Shown: positions 43,745 through 53,139 of the stretch, one piece after another
How the letters are laid out: each line of letters starts with the position of its first letter
Position numbering within the stretch: the stretch's first letter is position 1
Source of the DNA: CAZAYP01 sp964489425 [NCBI: uncultured Verrucomicrobiota bacterium]
GTDB lineage: Bacteria; Verrucomicrobiota; Kiritimatiellia; RZYC01
NCBI GenBank assembly: GCA_964489425.1
Contig: CAZAYP010000001.1
Location: forward strand, 62,001 to 126,000
Direction: 5' to 3'
DNA: 64,000 nt
The notes under the pieces: generated by a model
Databases searched by the model: none
The model's input: the letters and a program-made list of their open reading frames with translations, nothing else
Told to the model about the DNA's origin: nothing
Made by a program: the position numbers and the translations under genes

Positions 43745-44706
43745 GGGCCGGACACCGCGTTATCGGTTGAGGTGGCCGGTTGCGGGACCAGCGGCATGCG
43801 CCAACCGTCGGCCAGGCCGCGGCCCAGGGCGGCGATTTTCGGCCAGCGCCCGCGGGCCAGGAACCCGGCCAACAAATACACGTTAAAGCCCGCGTAGGCC
43901 GCGAGGGCGCAGGCCCATTGCGCCGCACCGCGCGCGTGCAGGCGGATCACGAACAGCCGGTTGCGCGCAAACAGGTAATGCGCCCGGGGCGACGTGGTGC
44001 CGCCAAATTGCAACAAGGTGTTTTTCACCGTGGAGGCGGCCACTTTATGGCGCAGGACGGCCGACGGCACATAGCGCATCCGCAGGTGATGACGGCGCAG
44101 GCGCAGGCACCATTCGACATCCTCGTAGTAGGCGAAAAATTGGTCATGCAACAAGCCCACCTGCGCAAACACGCTGCGGCGCACGAACAGGCAGCAACCG
44201 CAGACATAGCCCACGTCCAACGCTCGGTCAAATTGTCCGCGGTCGGGCTGTCCCAAGCCCCCATGGTGGTTGGTCAGGCGCAGGGGGTTGATTGCGCCAC
44301 CGCCGTACCAGATCCGGTCGGGCGGATCCTGGTACAGAATCTTCGCGCTGGCCACGGCCACGCCGGAATCCGCCTGCATCGCCGCCAGCAACGATTCCAG
44401 GCAGTCCGGCGCCACTTCAGTGTCGTTGTTCAACAGCCAGATGTAATCCGCGCCCAGCTGTTGCAGCCGGCGAATCCCGATGTTGTTGCCGCCGGTGAAC
44501 CCCAGGTTGCGATCGTTGCGGATGACTTCGACCTGGGGAAACATCGCGGCCAGTTGGTCCGCCTCGTTGCCAGCGGACGCATTATCGACCACGACCATCC
44601 GCCATGGCACGCGGCGGCCCGCCAGCAAGGACGCGATGCAAAGACGGGTGAACTCCGCCGTGTTCCAGTTGACCAGGACCACGCCGACCTTGGCCTCCAT
44701 GGTCAT
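43741..44706 (-). CDS. Family 2 glycosyltransferase, rhamnosyltransferase-like
   Basis: This 321-residue protein has 'VGVVLVNWNTAEFTRLCIAS', 'MVVVDNASAGNEADQL', 'NLGFTGGNNIGIRRLQ' and metal-binding 'WLLNNDTEVAPDCLESLL', a set typical of WbbL/RfbF-type rhamnosyltransferases. A hydrophobic helix near residue 275-290 may attach it to the membrane. Its ATG overlaps the polymerase stop (ATGA). The donor sugar is an inference from motif style. Confidence 0.87.
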   Translation of the reverse strand: MTMEAKVGVVLVNWNTAEFTRLCIASLLAGRRVPWRMVVVDNASAGNEADQLAAMFPQVEVIRNDRNLGFTGGNNIGIRRLQQLGADYIWLLNNDTEVAPDCLESLLAAMQADSGVAVASAKILYQDPPDRIWYGGGAINPLRLTNHHGGLGQPDRGQFDRALDVGYVCGCCLFVRRSVFAQVGLLHDQFFAYYEDVEWCLRLRRHHLRMRYVPSAVLRHKVAASTVKNTLLQFGGTTSPRAHYLFARNRLFVIRLHARGAAQWACALAAYAGFNVYLLAGFLARGRWPKIAALGRGLADGWRMPLVPQPATSTDNAVSGP

Positions 44707-46265
44707 GAAGGCGCCGGCGTCGGGTCTGGCGCCGGTGGCCGACTGGCGCGCGCAGGCGGCGCGATGGGCGGGGTGGCTTCCTCGTCCGGTTCGGGCGCCG
44801 CCCGTTCGTCGGCTTGCACCAGGAGGTTGATGATCCCGGCATAGAACATGAACAAGGGCACGGTTTTCACGTCACCGTAAATGGAGGTGAGGAACAGCAG
44901 GATCACCGTGAAGTTGTAGGCCGCCACTCCGACCGCGCAGCGGTAGAGCAAGGGGTCGTGCCACGGCCGGCGCAACTGGCGCATCATCAGGACCGCGATG
45001 CTAATGATCAGGGCCACCACCGTAACCGCGCCAAACGCCCCCAGGTCCAGCATGAGCGAGAGCATGGAATTATGGTAGTTGCGCGTCCAGATTTGATACT
45101 CGATATTGTCCGCCCACCAGTGCACCGTGGCCAGAATGCGATCGAATTCCGCGCTGTCGAACACAAACCCCTTGCCCATCCAGAAGTAGCGGGGAATATC
45201 CAGCACCGCCCGTTTCCACAATTCCTGGCGCCATTCCAAGGTGCCCACGGCCGACGCCAAGGCCTCGCTCTTGACCTCGACCAGGGGCAAAAAGCTCACG
45301 ATCCGCTGCACCGTGAGCGGCATGTCCCGGGCGAAGATAATCACGCCGACGTAGCCCAACAACGTCAACCCGCCCAGCATGAAATACCAGCGCCACTTGG
45401 CCTGCCACCGACCGCAGAAGATATACATCAGCGTGAACAGTCCCAGGATGATTACGGAAGAGCGATAACCCGAGATCAGGATCAGGAACAGGGAAAAGCA
45501 CCATAACAGCAAGGCCAATGGCCACCGGATTTTGCCGGCGCCCAGGAGGACGAGCGTCAGCATGGGCAGCAACTGCCCGAGGCTCACCGCGCTGAACAGG
45601 CGGAACACGCCGCCGTACCGGTAGGCGCTCATACCTTCCGCCAGGGCCTCGAATTGCACCGTGCGGAAAAATGAATACATCATGCTCAGCTTGCCGCCAG
45701 TCTTGATGAACAGGAAGTCCACGATCGGCGAGATGCCAGCCAGCAGCACCATGAACAGGAGGGCGACCTTGAGCTGTTTGGCTGACAATTCGAACCGGCG
45801 GGAGAAAAAGAAGAAAGCCACCAAGGCAAAATGGGTGACATAGACCATGCCTCCCCATTTGCTGCTGCCCAGCAAGCGAAACCCGCTGCCCCGCGCCACG
45901 ATCAGCATGACCAGGATCGCCCCGTAGGCCAAGGCCAGCCGCTCGCTCCAGTTGATGCGCACCCGTTGTTCCTTGTGGATGATGGCCGCGGCCAGCATGG
46001 TCAAGGCAAACATCGTGAACATGCCTTCGGCCAGAGTCAACTGGCGCGACAGCAGGATGATGTCGCTGTTATAAAAGGCAATGCCCAGCGCCAGCACCAT
46101 GGCCGGACGGCTGACGAGCCAGACTCCCAACGGGAACAGAACCAGCAACGCCAAAAGCAAAAAGCTCCCGCTCTGGGCAAAGAGCAGCAGGACGGCAGCC
46201 ACCAGACCGAACACGAACAGGATCAAGGTCAGGCTGGAAGATACGCTAACGTTTTGCGCGCCCAT
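44703..46265 (-). CDS. O-antigen ligase/polymerase-like membrane protein
   Basis: This 520-residue protein has about 11-12 hydrophobic helices. A large loop near residues 330-410 contains 'TLEWRQELWKRAV' and 'YHNSMLSLMLDLGAFG'; the H-N-x-x-L pattern is the conserved functional site of the WaaL/Wzy_C group. It would join or polymerise undecaprenyl-linked glycan on the periplasmic side. A 35-residue proline-rich tail ends the chain. It is separated from the upstream methyltransferase gene by a 63-bp AT-richer gap, one of the few real gaps in the cluster. Confidence 0.82.
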   Translation of the reverse strand: MGAQNVSVSSSLTLILFVFGLVAAVLLLFAQSGSFLLLALLVLFPLGVWLVSRPAMVLALGIAFYNSDIILLSRQLTLAEGMFTMFALTMLAAAIIHKEQRVRINWSERLALAYGAILVMLIVARGSGFRLLGSSKWGGMVYVTHFALVAFFFFSRRFELSAKQLKVALLFMVLLAGISPIVDFLFIKTGGKLSMMYSFFRTVQFEALAEGMSAYRYGGVFRLFSAVSLGQLLPMLTLVLLGAGKIRWPLALLLWCFSLFLILISGYRSSVIILGLFTLMYIFCGRWQAKWRWYFMLGGLTLLGYVGVIIFARDMPLTVQRIVSFLPLVEVKSEALASAVGTLEWRQELWKRAVLDIPRYFWMGKGFVFDSAEFDRILATVHWWADNIEYQIWTRNYHNSMLSLMLDLGAFGAVTVVALIISIAVLMMRQLRRPWHDPLLYRCAVGVAAYNFTVILLFLTSIYGDVKTVPLFMFYAGIINLLVQADERAAPEPDEEATPPIAPPARASRPPAPDPTPAPS

Positions 46266-46328
46266 GGAATCCGGTAGTTGGGTTATTCAGTCGAAAACTA
46301 TTGGCCGTCAGGATTTCAAGCCAAATGG
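46266..46328 (-). other. AT-rich gap inside the glycan cluster
   Basis: This 63-bp spacer is AT-richer than its surroundings. On the minus strand it holds TTGAAA and TAATAC/TAACCC-like hexamers without good spacing. It could house an internal promoter for the downstream genes; I cannot assign one. Confidence 0.25.
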
Positions 46329-47582
46329 CTAGATGATGCTGAAGTGCGGCGCGGGCAACAAGAACCGGCCACCGGCCATCAGGTATTCTTTTTCGCGCTG
46401 CTTGAACTCTTCGATGAAATGCCAGGGCAGGACCAGGAAATAATCCGGCCGGGCGCCGCGCGCCTGGGTCTCGGACACGATCGGGATGTGGGTCCCCACG
46501 GTGACCTTGCCCCATTTGTCCGGATTGCGTTCTGCGGCGGCGGTAATCACGGTGTGGTCCAGCCCGTAATATTGCAACAGGGTATTGCCCTTGGTGGAGG
46601 CCCCGTAAACATAAATGGACTTGCCTGCCGCGTGCTGGGCGCGCACAAAGCCCACCAGATCGGTTTTGATCCGGTCCATCCAAAAGGCAAATTCGTGGTA
46701 GGTCTGGACATCGTCCAACTGCAGCTTGATTTCCTGCTCGCGCAGCGCCTGCACCCGTTGCCGGGCCAACGCGCGATAGGTTTCATCGCCGAACGCGTCC
46801 GGGCGGGCGGCCTTGTTCCGGATATACGCCCGGAAGCTGCCGCCATTGATGTCGTTCAACTCCAGGTCCACGACCTCGAAATCATGCAGGGCCAGGAGGT
46901 ATTCAAAGGAGTGCAGCGCGTAGTACTCCAGGTGCTCATGGCAGATGTTCCCCAGTTCATGCTGCCGCAACATGAGCGGCAGGTATGCCATCTGCACCAC
47001 CCAGAGACCATCCGGGTGCAGGACCGCCTTGATATCACGGACAAATGCGTTGGGATCCTCCAGGTCGTAGAACATGGCGATGCTGGTGATGATCTTGGGG
47101 CGCCGGCCGGCCAGCATGGAATCTGCCGCCAGCGTCTCGGCGTTGAAAAAACCCACCAGAACCCGGTCAGCCACCTTGCGGGACAAATCCGCCAGGTTGC
47201 GGGCCGGGTCCACGCCGATCTTGAATACGCCCCCGGTTTCATACGACGCCAGGAGCGTGCCGTCATTACAGCCAATATCCAGGACGGTGTCGCCCTGCTC
47301 CAGGCGGATCAGGTGCTCGGCCTTTTGGGCGATGTCGTGCAGGGCATCCCGCATGGTTTGGTTGGTCCCTGACCGGTACCAGTAGTTGCGATACATCTGG
47401 TCAGCCGGCACGGTGTGTTTCAACTGCAGCAAATGGCAGCGGCGGCAGAACACCAGTTCCAGGGGCGCGCGCTGGCCGTCATCCGCGCCCGGATCGGGAA
47501 AATCCGAAACGTACAGATCGCCCAGCGATAGGATCGGCGCCAGGGCGCCTTCGCAAACGCGGCAGGTGGTGCGTGTTTTCAT
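46329..47582 (-). CDS. Sugar C-methyltransferase paralogue
   Basis: This 417-residue protein has the same three-part design as the protein at 26,958: zinc knuckles CRVC and CRRC, SAM site 'VLDIGCNDGTLLASYE', 'NICHEHLEYYALHSFEYLL', and C-terminal 'IYVYGASTKGNTLLQYYGL'. It probably adds a C-methyl (or similar) to a 4-keto sugar in this pathway. It begins 'MKTRTTCRVCEGALAPILSL', overlapping the SGNH gene stop by 4 nt (ATGA). Substrate unknown. Confidence 0.88.
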   Translation of the reverse strand: MKTRTTCRVCEGALAPILSLGDLYVSDFPDPGADDGQRAPLELVFCRRCHLLQLKHTVPADQMYRNYWYRSGTNQTMRDALHDIAQKAEHLIRLEQGDTVLDIGCNDGTLLASYETGGVFKIGVDPARNLADLSRKVADRVLVGFFNAETLAADSMLAGRRPKIITSIAMFYDLEDPNAFVRDIKAVLHPDGLWVVQMAYLPLMLRQHELGNICHEHLEYYALHSFEYLLALHDFEVVDLELNDINGGSFRAYIRNKAARPDAFGDETYRALARQRVQALREQEIKLQLDDVQTYHEFAFWMDRIKTDLVGFVRAQHAAGKSIYVYGASTKGNTLLQYYGLDHTVITAAAERNPDKWGKVTVGTHIPIVSETQARGARPDYFLVLPWHFIEEFKQREKEYLMAGGRFLLPAPHFSII

Positions 47583-49000
47583 GGCAATGCTCCTGTATTG
47601 ATCGGTGGGCAAGTGTAGTGTTGCGCGGCCCAGAAATCCAGCAGGGTTTGGGCGATCAACTCCTGGCCGCGGGCGCTCGGATGGCCATCATAGAGCAGGT
47701 ACGGCAGATCAGCGGCCGTGGCCGTGGCCGGCAACGCGCGCACATAGTCCAGGAAGGCCGGTCCGGTGTCTACCAGCGGCACCCCACGCGCCGCGCACCA
47801 GGCGCGGATCAAATCGGCTTCCAGCCGGTCGCTGGTATTGGTCGGCGGCGACTGGCCCAGCAGGCGTTCGTAATACACCTCGCCGCGATGATGGAACAAG
47901 AGCACGGCCACCCGCGCGGACGCCCCGGTGGCGCCGGCCAGGATCCGGTCCAGGGCGCGTTCCGTGGACTGCCATTCAGGCGCGGCCGCGATGGCGGCGG
48001 CCGCGCGGGTCGCGGGCACCTGCTTGCGGGTTTCGCCCCGGTACCGCTGCAGGGCCTGCGCCAGGGGCGAGGCCCCGGCCGCGGCCGCCGGCATCTTGAT
48101 GAACCGGGGATCGTCCGGCCGCCACCAGGCCTCGGTCCAACTGCGCCAGCGGGTCTTGACCAGCACGCCCAGCGCGGTGACGACCAGGCGGTATCGTTTT
48201 TTCATTTCCCGGTCCAAGTATACGAGACGGCCAATGGCGCTCGGATACCTGCCCGCCCGAACCACGTCTTCCGGACGTTGAAGGAAAAACTCCTCGCGCA
48301 GATAGACGCTGGACAGGTAACCCACCAGGATCCAATCCGGACGGAACGCCAGGCCATACTTGCACAACGCACCGGCCATCTGGGATGGCGCGTAGCCTTG
48401 GACCCCGAGGGAATAGGTCGGATACCCGCGCTGCGTCAGCAGCGTGGTCCACGTTTGCTCCAGCGGAACGCCCATACCCTCCACAAAGCTGTCGCCCACC
48501 GCCACCACCGGCAGGTGGGCACAGCCGGCAAGCTCGGGTAGATTCTTGAACCCCAGCTGGTCGGTCTGCCATTCATAAGCGAAGGTGTTGGTGGGGCCAT
48601 AGTAGCCGGGCACCTGGATCCGGGTGTCGGCCTTGGGCTTGGCATACGGGCTTTCCGGCAGGTAGTCCACCATGGCGGTGCGCAAGTCCTGGATCGCCGC
48701 GCCCTCAACCATGTTGCGCAGGTGGACCGGGAACAGCCCCGGGCAGCAGCGGAACACCAACTGCACAAAGACGATCATGAGGGTCAGCGCAATCAAGGAT
48801 ACCTGGGCCTTCATCATCAGGCGGGTGACCCAGCGGGACCAGAACAACGAGAGCACTGCCCCGGCCCACGACAGCCAACCAATGGCCAGCAGCAGATCCT
48901 TGGCCCTGGCCGAGACGTGCTCCGGCGCCACCACCGCCGTCCACCCGGCCATGCCCAGGGCCAACACGCCGATGATCAGTATTTTTTTATGCGCACCCAT
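47579..49000 (-). CDS. Membrane-anchored SGNH/GDSL-like hydrolase
   Basis: This 473-residue protein has two to three hydrophobic helices at the N-terminus (about 5-25, 32-50, 62-82), then a soluble domain with block I 'VVAVGDSFVEGMGVPLEQTW' (G-D-S), 'YSLGVQGYAPSQ' and the late 'LLYDGHPSARGQELIAQTLL' (D-x-x-H). These place it with SGNH esterases/acetyltransferases that add or remove O-acetyl groups of glycans in the periplasm. Start MGAHKKIL at 49000 sits 1 nt after the next gene's stop. Confidence 0.8.
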   Translation of the reverse strand: MGAHKKILIIGVLALGMAGWTAVVAPEHVSARAKDLLLAIGWLSWAGAVLSLFWSRWVTRLMMKAQVSLIALTLMIVFVQLVFRCCPGLFPVHLRNMVEGAAIQDLRTAMVDYLPESPYAKPKADTRIQVPGYYGPTNTFAYEWQTDQLGFKNLPELAGCAHLPVVAVGDSFVEGMGVPLEQTWTTLLTQRGYPTYSLGVQGYAPSQMAGALCKYGLAFRPDWILVGYLSSVYLREEFFLQRPEDVVRAGRYPSAIGRLVYLDREMKKRYRLVVTALGVLVKTRWRSWTEAWWRPDDPRFIKMPAAAAGASPLAQALQRYRGETRKQVPATRAAAAIAAAPEWQSTERALDRILAGATGASARVAVLLFHHRGEVYYERLLGQSPPTNTSDRLEADLIRAWCAARGVPLVDTGPAFLDYVRALPATATAADLPYLLYDGHPSARGQELIAQTLLDFWAAQHYTCPPINTGALP

Positions 49001-49001
49001 A

Positions 49002-50000
49002 TCATCCCCCAGCGCGGGCAAAACGGCTGAGCGACAGCACATCCGCCTCGGACAGGCGTCCGCGCCACAGCATGTACCGCAAGAGCCCTTGCTGGCATGC
49101 CCGACCCGGCACGCGGGCGATTACCCAGGCCGCGGCCTTGTCCCACCATGGCGCGCGCAACGCCGCAATGTACTTGTGATATTCCGCCGGGCCATACGCG
49201 CCGTAGCCTCGGTATAAAAGCAACGTCCGCCACCGGCGCCAGTACTCACGGGGCACGACCTGTTGCTTGACCGAATCCGGGCAGTGCGGGAAAGACCACA
49301 CCAGCGCGGGCCAGCGGAACACGAACACCTCCAGGCGCCGGGCGGTCCACTGGGCATTGCCATGGCGGATTTGGATCAGCGGTTCCGCGAGGGCCAGCAC
49401 CGGGCCAGCCAGCGGCCGCTGGTAAATCGCTCCGATGTGCGCAAACTCGGTACCCATGTACGGTGTTTTATCCCGGGCCTGCCATACGGACCGCTTGATA
49501 ACGACCCCGCCGATAAAACTCAGGTAGTTGATGGTGATGCGGAAAAACTCCGGGAAGTCGGCGGGCGCGAACTCGCGGTCTTGCGCCAAACCCATCCGGC
49601 TTTTTTCCAGGCAGCGGGTAAAATCGGCGTTCCAGACCTCCGCATCCACCACGATCAAGTCGTAGCGCCCGGTGCGGGCGCGCGCGAGCACGGTGGCCAC
49701 GGCCCCCGGTTTCAGCAGGTCGTCATCGGAGAAAAACCAGCAGTATTCGCCTTGGGCCAGTTCGGCCGCGCGGCCAAAGTCCGCGTCCACCCCGCGCGGC
49801 GGCTGGCGCTCGTAATGCAGGCGGGAGAACCGGTCCCGGTACCCGGCCACGATCTTTTCCGTGGCGTCATCCGGCGACCCATCCACGATGATCAGCTCCA
49901 CCTCGGTGCCCGCTTGCGCGGCCAGGCTCTCCAACGTGGCGCCAATATAGTCCGCGCGCCGGAACGTGGCCATGCAGATGGAGATGACCGGGTTGCTCAT
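49002..50000 (-). CDS. Family 2 glycosyltransferase
   Basis: In this 332-residue protein 'VISICMATFRRADYIGATLE', 'LIIVDGSPDDATEKIV' and 'YCWFFSDDDLLKPGA' (DDD metal site) define a GT-A fold; the C-terminal 100 residues are basic. The ATG at 50000 overlaps the previous stop by one base (TGATG); an adjacent upstream TTG could also serve. Sugar and linkage unknown. Confidence 0.86.
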   Translation of the reverse strand: MSNPVISICMATFRRADYIGATLESLAAQAGTEVELIIVDGSPDDATEKIVAGYRDRFSRLHYERQPPRGVDADFGRAAELAQGEYCWFFSDDDLLKPGAVATVLARARTGRYDLIVVDAEVWNADFTRCLEKSRMGLAQDREFAPADFPEFFRITINYLSFIGGVVIKRSVWQARDKTPYMGTEFAHIGAIYQRPLAGPVLALAEPLIQIRHGNAQWTARRLEVFVFRWPALVWSFPHCPDSVKQQVVPREYWRRWRTLLLYRGYGAYGPAEYHKYIAALRAPWWDKAAAWVIARVPGRACQQGLLRYMLWRGRLSEADVLSLSRFARAGG

Positions 50001-51604
50001 CAAGTCTCGCTCATTGCCAGCTGGCCCATCGTGGCTGTTTCCCCGCCCGCCAGCGCCGAGGCCAGGTCGGCCACGCGACGGGCTGCGGCGCCATCGGTGC
50101 GGAACACCCAGTTGGCCAGGAATTCCCGGCGGGCCGGCTCCATGGCCGATAACCGTTCCGCGGTTTGCTGTCGGGCGACGGCTTGGAACGCGTTGCGCAA
50201 CTCATCTGCGGAATGTGCGACCATCACGGCGCCACTATCCAGAAAATCGTCATGGAACCAGCGGAGCCCATGGAAGTAGGGCCAGATCACCAACTTGTTA
50301 AGGATCAATGCGTCCATGGTCGCCGTGGTGCCAAACGTCACGAACACATCCGCGGCTTTGATCATGGCGCCGATGTCGTCCTTTGGCGCGGCCCATACGA
50401 CCCGCGCCCCGGCGGGCGCCAGCGGGTGCAACTCCTTTATTTTTTCGAGCGGATGCGGCTTGCACACCAGCAGGAGCCCGGGCGTTTGCGCGGCGGCAGT
50501 AAATATCGCGCGCTTGATCTCCCGGACAAAGGCAGGGTCTATGAGATCATCGTAAGCGCTGGCTGCATAGCTGGACGCCAGCAGGACCACGACCTCGCCC
50601 GGGCGCGCTTCCCAAGCCTGGCGCTGGGCGGCCACGGCGCCGGGCATCGTCACAGCCAGGGCGTCATACCGCGGCGAGCCCGTCAGCGTTATTTTATCGT
50701 GCGCCACGCCGTGCTGCTCCAGGATCCGGCGCGAGCTTTCGCCCCACGCTGCCACGCGATCAGCCAGCAGAAACCGCCACTCGACTGATTCGGTGGCGTT
50801 ATACAGGCCGAACTGGACGTCCAGGGTGGGGATACCGGCCGCATGCGCCAGCCAGACAAAGACGCGGTTGCGGGGATCCGCCATGTCCGGAGACACCACC
50901 ACGCGCGGCGGATGCCGCGCATACAGGCTCCCGGCCACAGCCGCGTACCGCAACAGCCGGGGGACATGCACTTGACACAGGAAACGCAGCGTCTCGCGCA
51001 AATCCGCCGCCGCCACCGCGGGCAGGTCATGGGCCAGCTGCTGCACCTCGGCCCGGTCCAGCCAGCAGGCGGCGCGGCGACGAAACTCGTGCTGCAGCGC
51101 CCGGGCCTGACGGCGGCAGGCAGGCGTCCAATACTCCCAAAGATTGGTGCGTCGGTCAGCCACACCGCTGCCGGTGGCCGGCGGGCCGTCATCGCGCAAA
51201 GCCACCGGCTGCAGCGGGAGACCGTGCGGCAAGACGTCCGCCACGGGCGCCAGCACATCCCGGTAGATGTAGTCGTTGAACCCCAGCAGCAGGGCGGCAG
51301 GCCCGGCCGGCCCGCCGGGGGTCTGGTCGTCGGCCACCAGGGGCAACATAGCATCCCGCACACAGCGGCGCGCCCATTGCCAGCGCCGCCGCACGCCCCG
51401 GCGCCAGCGCGCGCGCCGGCTGGTGCGGCCGGCCAACAACGGCGGCAGGTAATACAAGGCCAAGTCCACGGCAATCACATCCCACAGCGAAAGCCCATCC
51501 ACGGTCAACAACTCGCGCAAGCTGGCCGCGCCACCCAACGGCTGGTTGCCCCAGGCTGCCGTCAGGTCCGCCGAACGGCGGAGGATATCTTGCAGTAACG
51601 GCAT
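50000..51604 (-). CDS. GT-B-type polysaccharide biosynthesis protein
   Basis: In this 534-residue protein the C-terminal half resembles GT-B enzymes of the capsule/teichoic-acid/2-epimerase superfamily: 'TLDVQFGLYNATESVEWRFL', 'ITLTGSPRYDAL', 'LLLVCKPHPLEKIKEL' and 'DVFVTFGTTATMDALILNKL'. The N-terminal half is helical and unmatched. It probably transfers a sugar or phosphosugar to a lipid-linked glycan. It lies 3 nt from the flippase gene. The family assignment is approximate. Confidence 0.65.
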   Translation of the reverse strand: MPLLQDILRRSADLTAAWGNQPLGGAASLRELLTVDGLSLWDVIAVDLALYYLPPLLAGRTSRRARWRRGVRRRWQWARRCVRDAMLPLVADDQTPGGPAGPAALLLGFNDYIYRDVLAPVADVLPHGLPLQPVALRDDGPPATGSGVADRRTNLWEYWTPACRRQARALQHEFRRRAACWLDRAEVQQLAHDLPAVAAADLRETLRFLCQVHVPRLLRYAAVAGSLYARHPPRVVVSPDMADPRNRVFVWLAHAAGIPTLDVQFGLYNATESVEWRFLLADRVAAWGESSRRILEQHGVAHDKITLTGSPRYDALAVTMPGAVAAQRQAWEARPGEVVVLLASSYAASAYDDLIDPAFVREIKRAIFTAAAQTPGLLLVCKPHPLEKIKELHPLAPAGARVVWAAPKDDIGAMIKAADVFVTFGTTATMDALILNKLVIWPYFHGLRWFHDDFLDSGAVMVAHSADELRNAFQAVARQQTAERLSAMEPARREFLANWVFRTDGAAARRVADLASALAGGETATMGQLAMSET

Positions 51605-51607
51605 GGA

Positions 51608-53083
51608 TCATCCCCCGCCCTTGTGCATCCACCCCACCGACAGGATCAGGGCCCGCCGATCCGCGGCCGGGACCACCCCGCCGAACAGCAGGCAAGCCGC
51701 GAACAACGCCAGCAGCAGCGCCAGCAGCCCGCTATCGCACCAGAAGTTCACTCCGGGCCACTGCCACCCGGCCGCGAAGAACAGCAACGTGAGCGCCGCC
51801 AGCCAGGCCGCGCGGCGCCATTCCACGATCCGCAGCGTGTCCAGCCGCCCCGCCGCATACAGCGCCGCGCCAGCCATGACCCCCCACGACAGCAGCGTGG
51901 TCAGCGCGGCCGCGCGTACGCCCCACAACGGGATCAAGGCCAGGTTGCCCACCACGTTCACCGCGGCGCTCAGCACCGCGATGCCCAGGATCCATCCGGT
52001 CTTGCCCGTGGCATAGACATAATTGACCGGGATGAAATAAAACAGGCTCAGGCCGGCCGACCAGACCAAGTAGGGCAGCCACTGAATGGCCGCAGCATAA
52101 CGGGTGTCCAGCAGGTACTGCACCAGGATCCGTCCACCCAGTATCGTGCCCAACAGGAGCAGGGCTTCCAGCGCAAGCAGGAGGTTGGCCAGACGGACCA
52201 GTTGGTCGCGGCCCGGCACCGTCTTAACCAGGCGGAACACCATGGGAGCCCAGGCGCTATTCAACGCCACGCCGGCGATGGTGAGGACGTTGGCGACCTG
52301 GTAGGCCAACGTGTAATAGCCGATCTGGTCCAGGGGTACCGCATGCTGCAAGATCAACCGATCGGAAAGCGCCATGGCCCAGTGGCAGGCCGCCGTGGGC
52401 ACCAGGGGCAGGGCCATGGGCATCATGGCCAGCAGCAAGCGCCACCGGAACTGCGGCCGGCCCCAGTTCCGCATCAGGCCCCACGCCAGACCGGCCAGCA
52501 AAAACGCCGCCAGGGCCAAGCCCGCAAACATCCCGTTGATCCCGGCCCGCAAACCCACGAGGAACAAAAGGATCAGGCCGGCATTGAGCGCGCAGGAACA
52601 GAGCGACACAAGCACAAACGGGACGGGCCGCTCCGCCGCCTGGAAAGTCAGCATCGGGATCTGCAACCAAGCGCCGAAGCACGCAGCCGCCAAGGCCAGC
52701 AGCAGGGTGGGATAAACCGCGATCCCAGGCATGACCCATCCCAACCCGTGGCGCCCGCCCAAGGCCAACAGCGCCGTGACAATTAAAGAAAATCCAGCAA
52801 TGGCGCTGAACATGGTCCAGATGCGAGCCTGCCGCTCGGCCGTCGCTTCCGCCCGATGATAAATAACCGCGACCAGATTGGGGAACCCGAGAGAAAGCAT
52901 GACGATCAGGATGGTGATGAGTGCGGTTAGCGTGCCATAGGCACCGTATTCGGTGGGCGTCAGGAAGCGGGTGTAGACCGGGATCAGGATGAAGTTGAGC
53001 GCGCGGTTGAGAACCTCGCCCACCAGGTACAGGCTGGCGCGTACCCGCAGGCCGCGGCCTTCACCGGCAACGATGGTGCTCAT
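51608..53083 (-). CDS. Wzx-type polysaccharide flippase
   Basis: This 491-residue protein has about 14 hydrophobic helices and basic loops ('ASLYLVGEVLNRALNFILIP', 'LTPTEYGAYGTLTALITI', 'LVWSAGLSLFYFIPVNYVYA'), typical of the MVF/PST flippase superfamily. It would move undecaprenyl-pyrophosphate oligosaccharide units across the inner membrane for the ligase/polymerase encoded at 44,703. Confidence 0.88.
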   Translation of the reverse strand: MSTIVAGEGRGLRVRASLYLVGEVLNRALNFILIPVYTRFLTPTEYGAYGTLTALITILIVMLSLGFPNLVAVIYHRAEATAERQARIWTMFSAIAGFSLIVTALLALGGRHGLGWVMPGIAVYPTLLLALAAACFGAWLQIPMLTFQAAERPVPFVLVSLCSCALNAGLILLFLVGLRAGINGMFAGLALAAFLLAGLAWGLMRNWGRPQFRWRLLLAMMPMALPLVPTAACHWAMALSDRLILQHAVPLDQIGYYTLAYQVANVLTIAGVALNSAWAPMVFRLVKTVPGRDQLVRLANLLLALEALLLLGTILGGRILVQYLLDTRYAAAIQWLPYLVWSAGLSLFYFIPVNYVYATGKTGWILGIAVLSAAVNVVGNLALIPLWGVRAAALTTLLSWGVMAGAALYAAGRLDTLRIVEWRRAAWLAALTLLFFAAGWQWPGVNFWCDSGLLALLLALFAACLLFGGVVPAADRRALILSVGWMHKGGG

Positions 53084-53139
53084 GAATTCATCAATGGGGA
53101 TCTTACCATGAACGAACCAACGGGCCTATTCCCGGACCA

